A stretch of DNA of 64,000 nucleotides from Sipunculus nudus (lineage: Eukaryota; Annelida; Sipuncula; Golfingiida; Sipunculidae): positions 56,995,159-57,059,158 of the forward strand of contig CM049313.1 of NCBI GenBank assembly GCA_026874595.1. Reading direction: 5' to 3'. A program made the position numbers and the translations under genes. This document shows positions 37,391-48,400 of this stretch, piece by piece (within the stretch, counting starts at the first letter, position 1; each line of letters opens with the position of its first letter). The notes under the pieces are model-generated. The model saw nothing but the letters and a program-made list of their open reading frames with translations, was not told the DNA's origin and did not search any database.

Positions 37391-37451
37391 GCCCCAGGCG
37401 GGGGCATTCGTGTCGTACCGACACATCTAGTTTGTTAATGAATAACTATAA

Positions 37452-37457
37452 TTTATT
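37452..37457 (-). terminator. AATAAA poly(A) signal of the LTR
   Basis: AATAAA on the minus strand lies about 350 bases downstream of the TATA box within the LTR. The spacing fits the R region of an LTR. Confidence 0.5.
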
Positions 37458-37806
37458 CCTAAAACAACCCTAACAATACAATACACTAAATCAATACAAT
37501 TATACAGTGAAACAGCAGTATAGCAACAAGTCAATACAATCACACAGAAAGATAATGGTACAATACCTGAATACCAACAGTGTCACCAAAATAAGTCCTT
37601 TGAAGTAAGCTCTCGGAGAATGACAGTCCAGTAAAATGTTCTTGCAACAACACAGACAGTAAACTGAAGTCCAATGTATAAAATCCAGGAAAGTTCTTGA
37701 AATATCTATAATTGCTGCATTCATAGGATAAGATCTTAGAATCTGACACGCTTCTGCATCCGCATGTATCTGCTCTGCTGTCTGCCCCCTGGTTCTAAAA
37801 ACAGCC

Positions 37807-37815
37807 CTTTATATA
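37807..37815 (-). promoter_or_regulatory. TATA box of the LTR
   Basis: TATATAAAG on the minus strand, about 245 bases from the LTR start at 38058 and followed by a GC-richer stretch, is the expected place for an LTR promoter. Confidence 0.5.
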
Positions 37816-38063
37816 CCTTCACACCCTAAGCCGGGAACCTTCTACTTCTCGAACAGTCTATAAGGTCTGACCAAACACATGTTTCAGGAATTCTCTAGAA
37901 AGAACAGCGCTGTGTATCCCCACACATACCATGCTAATCATGTGACCCACGACCAAGCGTGAAAACTCAAGGCCCACATGACAACAAGAGTTCAACCAGT
38001 ACAGAATGTAACAACAACACGAGTTACGCCTGTGTCACATAATAGAGCACCTGTAACAATATT

Positions 38064-38830
38064 CTGATTTTGCTTTCAGTAGGTATCTGTTATTATTCTA
38101 AACATTTGATAACAAAATCTTAGCCAATGTCTTTTAATATGTATAAACAGATTTGGCAACATGCAACAATTTTGTCTGTATTTATAAATAGCTTGGCAGA
38201 CTGCCAACTGTATCAGATTTTGCTAAAGGTCAAAAGTTCACTCATTGTAGCCAGGCACAGCTTAAGAGTTCACTCAGTGCAGTAGCCCCAGCTGGCAATA
38301 TGTTTTGCTTGTTTTTTTTAGGGAAAATGCTGGCTTTCTCGTACGCAAGACTGATATCAACCCCTTACAGTGCCTTTTACACAGTGTATATACATACATA
38401 TTTCTCAGGAGGGATCTGATATTTCAGCGTAAAATTGTGCATATTTATAAATATCAGATAGCTTCAATGTATACAAGACTGGTGGTATCACCTGCAATAA
38501 TTTTTTGCACAGTTTGTCCCTGCTTATTCATTATGAGGGATTTGAGGTATCAACCTGAAATTGGGCATATGTATACATCTCAGATAGCTTAGTTGTATAC
38601 AAGTCTGGAGTAGCCACATACAATCATTTTGTTTAGTGTACATCCATGCCAGTATTTCAGGAGTGAAATTGCATAATTGGTGCTTATACTTGGGTTCAAA
38701 ATGTTTAGTACTTGCATTGAACATATACATGTTATACATGTACTTGAAAAGTAAAGGTCCAGCATGGAAGCATTTTACATGATGTATATCCCATTGCACA
38801 GGTTTGCATTAGGGCTGTAGACCTTGTTAT
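38064..38830 (+). repeat. Family E repeat, copy 2
   Basis: It shares 'aaggtcaaaagttcactca', 'gcaggtttgcattagg' and 'cttgcattgaacatatacatg' with copy 1 (9741-11800). No gene is visible. The next 480 bases to the SINE show nothing I can assign. Confidence 0.55.
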
Positions 38831-39309
38831 AGAATGCACTAAAACTAACCCTTATATACCCAAAAATCAAATAAGACAAATATGGCAATTATTTGTCAGC
38901 AAAATAACACTCTGCTTTGCATGGATTCCATATGATAAAGTAAGAAAGATATACGACTGAACAGATGAACAGTCTAGGGACATATCATTGACAAACCTAA
39001 TCTTATGGTCTTTAAGCTACATACATTCGACCATTGATAGTGATGACATCACAGTGGTATTTATCCATCACATGGTTGCTATATCACACATACATCCCAC
39101 CTGCATCTTATTGATACACAGATACAGCCACTTGAAATGATGTCGTCCTTTTGCAACTCTTTCTATATTGGTGTCACGAAGTAAATGTATTTATTTATTT
39201 CATGCTTATTAAATCACCATAAATAGCTACATTGCTTTCTTTGTTAAAGAGCTATTTTTTAGTGGGAAACAAAATAAATTTGAAAGAAATATCGCGAAAA
39301 GTATATAAA

Positions 39310-39608
39310 AAGTCTTGTCTCTGGCTTTTACAACCGAGCCTAATGGCTCATCAGGCCCGAGCTTATCCCAGTTTCTGTAGCGTGAAGCGACTTAGGAGTT
39401 AGACTCCTCCTGGATGGGACGCTAGTCCGTCACAGGTTACCTTCCCAGTATCTACAGGTACCCATTTCTACAGCTGGGTGGACAGAGGCACACTTGCGGT
39501 TGGGACCTTGCCTAAGGGTCTTGGCACAGTGGGGATCTGACCGAGATTCGAACTTACGACCTCTCGATCATGAGCCCGGCACCTTAACCATTACACCATC
39601 GCGCCGCA
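39310..39608 (-). mobile_element. tRNA-derived SINE, full length, with target duplication
   Basis: On the minus strand the element starts at 39606 with a tRNA-like head: an A box TGGTGTAATGG and a B box near AGTTCGAATC, as needed for RNA polymerase III. A conserved central part follows ('actagcgtcccatccagg'). The flanking duplication AAAAGTATATAAA is found at 39297-39309 and 39609-39621. The tRNA-like part has mismatched arms and an element body behind it, so it is not a tRNA gene. Confidence 0.85.
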
Positions 39609-40589
39609 AAAAGTATATAAAGAGTATATAAAAAAATGGTGGAAAATTTGTTCTATGATTTCTTCTACTTGACTCCAACATGTAATACAGTTTGCTAAGT
39701 ATTGCCACCAGGGAGGTGGCACAAGGCCAAGTATATTCTGACCAGTGAGGATTGCAGATTTGCAAACTTTGTCAGACTTGCGAAACCAAGCCCTTATTGG
39801 TCAGAATATTCTTGGCTTTGTGGAAAAAGCTGGTGGTGATAATTATCATATTCTGCTGTTAAAAGCAGTGGTAATGTGGAAAAAATTAATAAACAAATGT
39901 AGCATAGCCACATCATACAGACTGCACACACAAGCAGGTGTCACACTTGACTACTCTGGATCTGGACATAGAAGAGTATGTCATGCACTTTGTCTAACTT
40001 TTATTATAAACAACACAAGAGTCCTCATTTTAAATGGTTTTGCAGTTTGGTACAGCCTTTTTTTCTGGTGTTGACAATTTCTACACATGGGTGAACACTA
40101 GACATGCTTTTAACAAAGTACAGCATGAAACAGAATTGTGTAATATGAGTGAACAAAATCACAATGTGCGTGTGTGTCCCTAATCATTTACAGCATTACT
40201 GTACTATGGACACAGACAGTGTGAGAGATTCCACCATGTCTCATCAAGTTGCCACTGTTAGAAAATAAATGTCACTTTGAAACCTACTGCATCAATTATT
40301 TACAGTCATATTATTCTGTCATTTTCAGCCACTAGGAAACAAAATCCACCATGCCATTTTATTTTATCTACATACAGAGTGTTTGCCATATTTCCACAAT
40401 CACAAGCCTGGGGTTATTTTTTTCAAACTCACCTTAGACCTGACATATTAATAAAGCAGGCTTCTATTTAAGGCTGCAGTGTATTAAAAGTGATATCCAT
40501 TTTTACAGTCAAAATAAATTGGCTAACATTTACTAGAACATTGATACTGGTCTGTTAACTCTGCTTTCATTTTGCATGTTAGACATTAA

Positions 40590-41120
40590 TTCTGCAGGAA
40601 TTGTGATCCTGTACATTTTATGTAGCCTTAATTCTGGAGGGTTTGTGATCCCGTGCATTAAATGAAACCTTATTTCTAGAAGAATTGTGATTCTGTACAT
40701 TTTATGTAGCCTTAATTTCAGAGGATTTGTTATCCTGTACATTTTATGGAGCCTTTAATTTCAGAGGATTTGTTATTCTGTACATTTTATGTAGCCTTTA
40801 GTTTTAGAGGATTTGTGATCCTGCACATTTTCTGTAGCCTTGAATTTTAGTGGTTTTATGATCCTATATATTTTATGTAGCCTTTAATTTTAGCAGTTTT
40901 GTGATCCTGTACATTTTATGGAGCCTTTAATTTTAGCGGTTTTGTGATCCTGTATATTTTATGTAGCTTTAAATTTCAGAAGCTTAATGTTCCTGTACAT
41001 TTTATGTTACCTTAATTCTAGAGGTTTTGTGATTCTGCACATTTTATGTATCCTCAATTTAGAGGTTATTTGACCCTGTAAATCTTATTTAGCCTTAATT
41101 ATAGAGGTTCTGTGATCCCA
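40590..41120 (+). repeat. Degenerate tandem repeat of about 43-45 bp
   Basis: Eleven or so units read like 'gtgatcctgtacattttatgtagccttaatttnagagg'. The array lies about 270 bases upstream of the exon at 41388. Confidence 0.8.
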
Positions 41121-41387
41121 TTTATTTTTTAGATTATTCTTTCTTACTTTTCCAGTGTTTGGGCAAACTTCTAACAACTCCATACAAACATAAACATATC
41201 AAATTTGCAGCCTTAGGTAGCCCCATTATTGAAGGCTGCAAAGTTTCTCAAAGTCACACTCTAGAATTGTTTGCTGAGAAGTGGCTGGGCTCTAAAAATA
41301 ACCAACAAACATAAAGACATGGGTGCAAAAACATAACCTTCCTGGTTTAGATAATGAAAACCTATTATTATTTCTTGTGTATTAAAG

Positions 41388-41710
41388 GTTGTTGGTGAGT
41401 GTCCAGGTGATGGAGAAAACCCAATGTACATTGTCATGGAGTTTGTGGGAAAAGGAAGTATGAAAGACCTGTTGCTGCGTGAACAGGACACCATCAGTCC
41501 AGACACCCTGCTGTCATTCTCATTGGACATCGCCTGCGGGATGGCCTACTTGTCAGGAGAAGGCATCATACATAATGATCTTGCTGCTCGGAACGTGCTC
41601 ATATCTGATGACTACAGGGCCAAAATTGGAGACTTTGGTCTGTCCAAAGTCTTGGATCCATGTAAAGACTACTACAGAAGAACACCTGATAAACCCATGC
41701 CTGCATTCTG
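41388..41710 (+). CDS. Tyrosine kinase core catalytic exon (hinge to activation segment)
   Basis: The exon has 323 bases, enters in phase 0 and leaves in phase 2. In order it encodes beta-4/5 and the hinge (YIVMEFVGKGSM), helix D/E (DIACGMAYLSG), the catalytic loop HNDLAARN, the metal-binding DFGLSKV, a paired tyrosine site in the activation loop (DYYRR) and the start of the P+1 loop (MPAFW, the Trp codon being split). The proton-acceptor Asp, the Asn and the DFG Asp are present. The Arg of HRD is replaced by Asn, which is rare. DFGLSK followed by a YY pair is typical of Syk/ZAP-70. The acceptor is tattaaag; the donor is gtatgt at 41711. It would splice to either last exon. Confidence 0.95.
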
Positions 41711-44442
41711 GTATGTTGCAAAGATTGGTTTTCCTTCTCTCTGTTCAAATCGAGTGACCTAAGATTTTTGTCTGATTTGCCTGAAATTATATGATTTAGT
41801 TGGTTACAGTTTTGAAGTAAATATGTTTAATCTCTTGAATGGCCATATGATGATATCACCATTCAACAAGAGTGTCTCAATTTTCACATAGTTTATTACT
41901 AAAAGATAACATTGAATGCTTAGGCTATCAGAGTGGGACATGTTCAGTTAACATGTTTGATATGCACCTAAACATAGTGGCATGACTTTTGACCTCATGG
42001 ACAACAATTCCTACCTTTGCATTTTGATATGTGTAGAAAGGATATCACCTCCACACCACAAAGTAGATCACTGTGAACCAGTTAATTGTCATACAAAACT
42101 TTAAAAAGAGCTCATTGATACTTAAGTTGCCGTTTAACAATGCTTCATTCAAATGTTGCACTTAATGACAAAGCCTTGTTTAAATTGTAATCAAATATTA
42201 ACCTCTGAATCAATTGGAATCATTATTTTTATTTTGCATGTGTCACCCAAATGCCCTCTATGTTTTATTCAAGTTTAACTTGGCATACCATGATGTTTCA
42301 ACAATATTTAAAATTCCTTCTTCACATCCAACAAAGAGTAAAATATAAGTGCACACAGCCACTTGGATGAAATGATATTTCCTATAAATTACATCAGTGT
42401 CCGACTCAAATATTTTTAAATAGCCTGATATCAAGCATATGCTGTAGAAGTCTGACCAGTCAGTTTGGGCTTTTAGCCAACTTTCCTTGTTTAAACAGGA
42501 TTGTCAGAACCGAATATATGATGTTATGCTTTAAGGTCTTGTTATTGTTTTTGAATTTTCTTGAAAAGTCCTTGAAATGAAATTTTTATCCTCTGTAAGT
42601 GTAAAGACACTAATGTGTATACTCTTACTGTGCTTTTAGGTTTTGTGGATATTATCGATCATCCCCATAATCATCATCACCATCATTAGACATCAGCACC
42701 ATTCATTTCCTATGTCTGGATAACATAGGCATGCATGTTCAGTCATTTTCCTTTTCATTCACTCTATGAACTTATGCAGTTTCTCAGTGCCCACCATCAA
42801 CCTTCCATTATCTTGACCACCGTCTGTTACCAAATTTCTCAACAACTGCTCCAACTGTCATCATGAAACTTTGTAGTCCTTTAAATCATGTGATGAATAT
42901 ACAACACTAAGCTTTTTGCATTGACCTATTTTCTGCAGACTGAAATGGTCTTTTATGCTTTTTCAAAGATAAGTCAAAAGGTATTTATATTTTACTTTTC
43001 ATGTCATGGTCAAAAATTTCTAAGAGAAAGGGGAATAAAATAGGTATGAATCCAGTCAAATTTTTTTTCAAGATTGTGTCTTTATCAGTTTATGGAACTT
43101 CAGATTTTGTTTATCACAAAATTTGACAATTGGATTTGTTTGCATGCGTGATGTATTATCTGTTACCAAATAACTAAAAAATGGCTGCATCCTTCAGCAC
43201 AAGATTTCACACAAAAATTGATCATATATCTGTTATGTGATTTTGAGATGCAGATGGCACCCCATATGTAAACCTGTTTCCTGTTGGATGAAATTGTCTT
43301 TTCTGCTTTTTACAAGATAAATTTAATTAGTATCTCTGCTTTCTTATCATGATAAATAATTCTGTAGAGCAAATTAAGTTGGATGCAGTGTAAAAATTGA
43401 ATTCAATCATTTTCAAAATTCTGTCTTTTTGGAAATATAATTTTTATTATAATTTTTGATAAGTTCAATAATATAATTTTCATGGAATATATCAGGAATT
43501 GCTGCAACTATTGTTTATGTGACTGGAAAGCAGATTAAACCATAGATGAAGCCACCTATGTGGGGCTACTGCTTGAATGGTATTTTCACTTTCACTGTTT
43601 TATTTCTTGATCACCAATTATCACGCACAGTAGCACCCAGAGTGAACATTAAGACCTCCAGGTCTCTTGTTTGGCCTGCATGAAAGTCAGTAGCTGGTCA
43701 GATTCTTTTCAGTTAGCCATTTATTTTGGTAAATATTTGTATTTACCTCAATCAGGATTTACCATAAACACAACCATGGGTCCTGTATTCAACTCATCAG
43801 TACTTTTCCCATTACAGAAAAAAAACTGATATGGCAGTTAAGCTGTTAAAGTTGCTTTGACTATTTGAAACACAATTCTAATTATCTGATCTATTGATAT
43901 CTAATGGTAAACGTTGAGCTACACAATACGTGGACATCCAAGTGAAATTCAAAGAAATTTCAAATGTGCATCATTTGAGCACCATGCTGAGAACTCCTTA
44001 GTTTGAACATCACTTGCACACATTTTTTGCATGTGCATGTTCCTGTTACACTCCTTACTCAGCTGTTATACACTACCATCACTCAAAATCTTCTTTGAAT
44101 TGACTGTCGCTTTGTATAGCAATTTATTCAGGGTCTCAACCAGGACTGGCTTATTGCCAAGTATCAGACCAACAAGAGCAGTGTGTCATGGGTTTAAATT
44201 TTGGAGTTGGATGCACAGTGCAATACCACGCTCTCATTGGTCTGAATAAAATTCTGTGTCCTGTGCCAGCCCTGGTGGTGAAATCCGGAGAATCTTGCTA
44301 TATAATGCAGCAGTTAAAGCGAAGGAGATATAGAATGACTGCAGTGTATAATCACTGCAAGAGAAGTGTAGTTCCTGGTTGTTTTATATTAGTATTTACC
44401 ATTTTGTGACCAGCCCCTTACATGTCTGTCTTATTATTTAAG
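41711..44442. other. Intron before the alternative last exons
   Basis: AT-rich, with no ORF of note. About 42760-43560 has worn family C traits ('ctatgaacttatgcag', 'gacctattttctgcag'). About 44100-44400 shares phrases ('aataccacgctctcattggt', 'ccaagtat..gacca') with 39690-39860, hinting at an undefined small repeat. No strong element ends were found. Confidence 0.4.
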
Positions 44443-44743
44443 GTATTCACCTGAAGCTCTCTGCTATTATCATTTCTCTGAGAAGAGCGATGTGTGGAGC
44501 TATGGCATTGTGTTGTGGGAGATTTACTCTAGAGGAAAAGCTCCTTATTTGTGTGATGAACACAGAAACCTTGTAAGCCTTCTACAAGCTGGGGAGAGAC
44601 TCCCCACACATAACTATATCCTGCCTGATTGCCCAAATTACATACGCCAGTTGATGTACCAGTGCTGGGAATTCAGAATCAAGGATCGACCTACTTTTGC
44701 TATGATCAAGGATCTGTTTAGAGACCCATCTTTGTTCTGTTAA
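44443..44743 (+). CDS. Tyrosine kinase alternative last exon A
   Basis: The first base completes the split Trp codon of exon 3 (tg+g). The next 99 codons encode the end of the activation segment (YSPEA, an SPE form of the APE motif), helix F (SDVWSYGIVLWEI), helix G, helix H (CPNYIRQLMYQCWE) and the RPTF motif before helix I, then stop at 44741. The acceptor is ttatttaag. It is about 64 percent identical by eye (59 of 92 residues) to exon B. In the identical 21-residue helix F block there are eight synonymous and no replacement differences, which points to selection on both copies. It ends in a short tail (RDPSLFC). I see no AATAAA or ATTAAA before exon B. Confidence 0.88.
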
Positions 44744-45083
44744 TTAACATTGCTTCATTCACATCATCATCATCATGCAGGCATGTTTTATGGTGCTGTT
44801 TTGTGAATTAGAAGATGCTCACACAAGAATATATTAATGTCTGATCTGTCATCTCTTACAGCTTGATGAAAGTCAAATTGAAGCACACTAAATTCTGGAT
44901 CATATGCTTTCTCTTGGACCAGTTATGTAGTGTGTGAGCTGGGACAAGTTGTCAAATACTCAGTCAAGACTTAAAATAAGGTCATGATGCCAAGATGGTT
45001 GTGATACAGGGGTGGTAGTGAGAGCGGTTCCACTGTCTTGTACTTCCCAATCTGTTGATGTTATTTTATATCTTATCATTTAG

Positions 45084-45417
45084 GTATGCACCGGAGGCTA
45101 TCTGCTATTACCGTCTGTCAGAGAAAAGTGATGTCTGGAGCTATGGGATTGTGTTATGGGAAATTTACTCGAGAGGAAAATCACCGCACTTATGTGATGA
45201 CCACAAATACTTTATCTCACGGCTTCACAAAGGTGAAAGACTGCCGATCAATGCTAATATCCTGCCTGATTGCCCAACTTATATGCAACAGATGATGAGG
45301 AGATGCTGGGAGGCCCACCGCAAAGAGCGACCCACATTCGCTCAGATTGAGGCCGATATTAGACAGGAAGTAAAAAAATACAATGAAAAAAAATGGGATG
45401 GAACAAATAAACATTGA
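45084..45417 (+). CDS. Tyrosine kinase alternative last exon B
   Basis: It has the same phase and start as exon A: the first base completes the split Trp codon. The 110 codons encode YAPEA (canonical APE), helix F (SDVWSYGIVLWEI), helix G, helix H (CPTYMQQMMRRCWE), RPTF and helix I, then a Lys-rich tail (about 15 residues, EVKKYNEKKW..) and TGA at 45415. The acceptor is ttatcatttag. Differences from exon A cluster in helix G and between helices G and I, surfaces known in kinases to bind substrates and regulators. The exon can replace exon A only by skipping it, because A carries its own stop. Confidence 0.92.
45406..45411 (+). terminator. AATAAA overlapping the last codons of exon B
   Basis: AATAAA lies inside the coding sequence, four bases before the stop codon. 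If used, the 3' UTR would be only a few bases to about 25 bases long. No other AATAAA was seen by eye in the next several hundred bases. Confidence 0.35.
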
Positions 45418-46349
45418 TAGAAATTTTATGGATTTTACCATGTTATTCAAAAAAATGAAAATCTGAATATTACCTAGGCAAGCAATTAGAAGAAATGTAA
45501 GTGAATATCTTCAAGTAATTATTTGGATAATTGTGATTTTAAGTTGACAAGACAGCCCAAAATGTTTAGTAGTGCCATTAAGAGATAATTGTTTTCAGAA
45601 TTGTTACAATAATTTTATGATAATTGTTCAAAGGATTTTTAAAGGGGTGCAATGAAAGAAATGGATTGGACATTTTGATGTTAAGTTTTTCCATGAAAGG
45701 AGAATCGATAATCAGGATATCAAATGGATCATGGAACCGCAATCTTGGTGTTAATAAGTAAGCAAAAAATGTGATAAGTTAGTAATATGTAAAGGTAAGT
45801 TTTCTTGTGTCTGGGCAGGCCAGGGTAAGGTGCAGAAACAGTAATCAGTCTCTTCAAACTGTCCTCATTTTTCCTATTATCTGTTTACCAAATCTTGTAT
45901 TACAGTAAACCTTAACGTGACTGTATTTGGATTAATTTAGAATATAATTCCATTATTTTTTTATATCAAAGATCAAGGGGCGTCAGGTGGTTGTGTAAGT
46001 CTTGTTTATTAATGTTGCAAAATAGTTCACTCTTTTCAAGGAGACCCACTATTCTGATATACATAACAATGTGAAAATGGCTTTTGTGTAATTAACTGCA
46101 GGAAACTGAGACAGGTTCAGTCAAATGGTTTATAAAGCTGTAACGGTGTGTTCTTAGGGGCTGTGTAGCTTAGACCCTCTATTGCTACCTGTGAGCTTTA
46201 TAACAGTGTATCATGTATAGTGGTTATTGCGTTAGAAAAAAACTGTGACAAATATTGTCTTTTAGCAACAACCACTAAACTTATATACAACATGAACTCG
46301 AATGTAGAGTCAGCTGAGTTTGTGCAGGAAAACCAGTCAGTGGTAAAAC

Positions 46350-46383
<34 letters not shown>

Positions 46384-46493
46384 GTTATTATTAAGCATGT
46401 GGATAGTGCCTTTAGACTTTCATTTCTTTCAAATATTGTTTTGAGCATTGCTTATCCTTGTGACAGCTACAAAGTTGAACATTTTGTGTTTTT
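45418..46493. other. 3' flank of the kinase gene
   Basis: AT-rich sequence with no gene or element boundary that I can support. It may hold a 3' UTR. A TTA microsatellite (about 46351-46393) lies near its end. Confidence 0.4.
46351..46393. repeat. (TTA)n microsatellite
   Basis: About 14 units, with one interruption near the end. Confidence 0.9.
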
Positions 46494-48400
46494 AGCTCAG
46501 CTGACAATAAGTCATCTGAGCTATAGTCGTGGTCCATTGTCCGTCGTCCGTCCGTCTGTCCATCCGTCCGTCCGTCCGTCCGTCCGTCCGTAGATGTGGC
46601 ACGTTTTGAAACCATAAGACCTAGGAATCCAAAATTCAGCATAATGTTAGATGTCCCCAAGATCTCCTACCAAGCCGAAAACTGGGTCTTTCGACTTTGT
46701 TCCTTTGAAAAATTAAGGAAAACCTCAATTTTTTATTAAAATCCTATTTTCACACTTCAGGATTGCCTAATATCAAAACCACTCATCTGTTTTTCCTCAT
46801 ATTTACCATAAATATTCCTCTATATTGTTCCTATGTACATGCCAGAAATAAGGTCTGTAAAGTATAAATTCTTTAAGTTATGGGCCCAAACATAATGGAC
46901 TTTGTAAAAAATCAGGAAAAATAATAACTCACTTAACATGAAAAATTTTGAAACTAGAGTTTATTTTCTCAAGTATATAACTATGTTTAATTAAGATTCA
47001 ATTGTTTACCCAAAATTAGATCTGAATTTTGTAAATTTTTAAAGTTATTAGCATAAAAAAAAATCAGTACCTTAAATTTTGCCAAACTTTGACCATGGCA
47101 CGTTTTTTTCCTGTAAGCACCATTAATTTAATTTTCACAGCATGTAAACATAAATATTTAGTTTGTCTAAATCTGAAATTTGAAAATAAAAGCTTGAAAA
47201 TTAAGCTAGTTATTGATTTTTTTTCTGTAGTCACTTGCTTTGATTACAGATGCAGGGTCCCACTCCAGGTCACTGGAAGTCAGCTATGCCAGGGTTTCTG
47301 ATTTGTTACAGTCACTGGGGGAGATCCCCTGCTGTGACAGGTGTACAGTTATTCTCATATCACCTCCCCAATCATCCCCCCCCCCCCCCCCCCCCCCCCC
47401 CCCGCAAACCTAACCCACCAAGTGTTATGCAGTAATTGTTATTGTTTTCACTGTATCTCCTTAATTGTAATGCTGTTTCCACTTCGATATGCAAAAACTT
47501 TCCTTTAAAAAATAATTCAAGGTGTAATCCAGAAGATGCAATGTTGTGTAATGTAGCATTTTTAAAGAAATCAATTTTCTTTTAAATGATTTTAACAAAT
47601 ATAAATGAACCAATCAGTATGCTTAAATTATTATAAAATATGAAGCATATTATGGATAAATAAAGACACAATTAAAAATTGTGAAATCTAAATCAAGTAT
47701 TATTTTTAGATATTTATTGTTTTGCAGATTTAAAAGATATATTTTTGTGATAAAAAATAAATAAACATTTGTATGCATGATATGGTGTTATCTGACAAGA
47801 TTGAGATTTATGATGATGCAATTGAGAATTATGAATCAACTTTTATGTTCAGATATATATGTTAAATTGGAAATGTATAGAAATATAAACTTAAATTAGA
47901 AAATAATTGATGTGATAAAAAAATCAGGATTTAATACAAACATTTGTTCATTATTTTCCTGCCTCAGCAGAATTTGAGATCAGGCTTTGTTTGCCCTGTT
48001 TTATGTTGTTAATTAGCTATATTTCAACTGTATACATTTCATCAAAAAATACATATATATTTAATAATATATATTATACAAAAAATAGATGCAATTGAAC
48101 AAATGTGTAAACTACTGAAATGTCAACAGTTAATCGAAAAACCAACTAATGATCATGGTAATAGTACAGATTATTTGTTCACAAACTGCTCACATGCTTT
48201 AGTTTCAACATTAGGAAACACATGGTCAGGTCACTAAATTTTTTGCAACAATTTCTTGCTCATCAATAGAAACCAATCATATAAACCAACCATGGCCTTT
48301 ATTACCTCTTCCTCTTACACTTTATCTCCATTAGATATTATTTTAGATTTTTACCTTCAAGGTTAACGTCAGCTGAGCACAATGACCCATAGGTCCCTTG
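46494..48400 (+). mobile_element. Family B HINE, complete copy
   Basis: The 5' stem-loop AGCTCAG..CTGAGCT (46494-46522), a CCGT run, core text, the family poly-C tract, and a 3' end 'gtcagctgagcacaatgacc' with TGACC-cata-GGTCC and CTTG at 48397-48400, followed by T. The flanks 'gtgttttt' and 'tttttggc' fit insertion in a T run. It is the shortest uninterrupted copy in the window. Confidence 0.72.
47377..47403. repeat. Poly-C tract in family B
   Basis: A 27-base C run at the position where other B copies have shorter C runs. Confidence 0.9.

Larger units (their letters stand above)
34113..37430 (+). mobile_element. HINE with a 180-bp satellite core (family G)
   Basis: The 5' hairpin ATGCCCC(C)GCCAC-aaa-GTGGC(C)GGGGCAT (34114-34142) is followed by a TTCCG/CATTCCG run (34155-34186). 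The core is a tandem array of 180-base units. The 3' end has 'ggcgggggcat', the hairpin GTGTCG-tac-CGACAC (37410-37424) and CTAG at 37427-37430, then T. It is inserted between T and T in the solo LTR and is itself split by family H at 36370-37044. Confidence 0.78.
33974..38058 (-). mobile_element. Solo LTR split by a HINE
   Basis: On the minus strand the sequence starts TGTTACAGGTGC (38058) and ends ..CCGTAACA (33974), that is TGTTAC..GTAACA, with ATAT flanking both sides. Outside the nested HINE (34113-37430) it amounts to about 770 bases, a normal LTR length. It carries a TATA box and a poly(A) signal in the expected order. No gag/pol sequence is adjacent, so it is a solo LTR. The ATAT duplication is weak evidence because the left flank is an AT run. 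Confidence 0.65.

Noticed and set aside
39520-39606. Possible tRNA gene (minus strand)
   Set aside because: The tRNA-like head continues into a SINE body and the whole is bounded by a 13-base target duplication.
44443-45417. Two separate kinase genes or a pseudogene pair
   Set aside because: Neither exon has its own N-lobe or catalytic loop upstream, both use the same phase from exon 3, and both are intact, so alternative last exons are the simpler reading.
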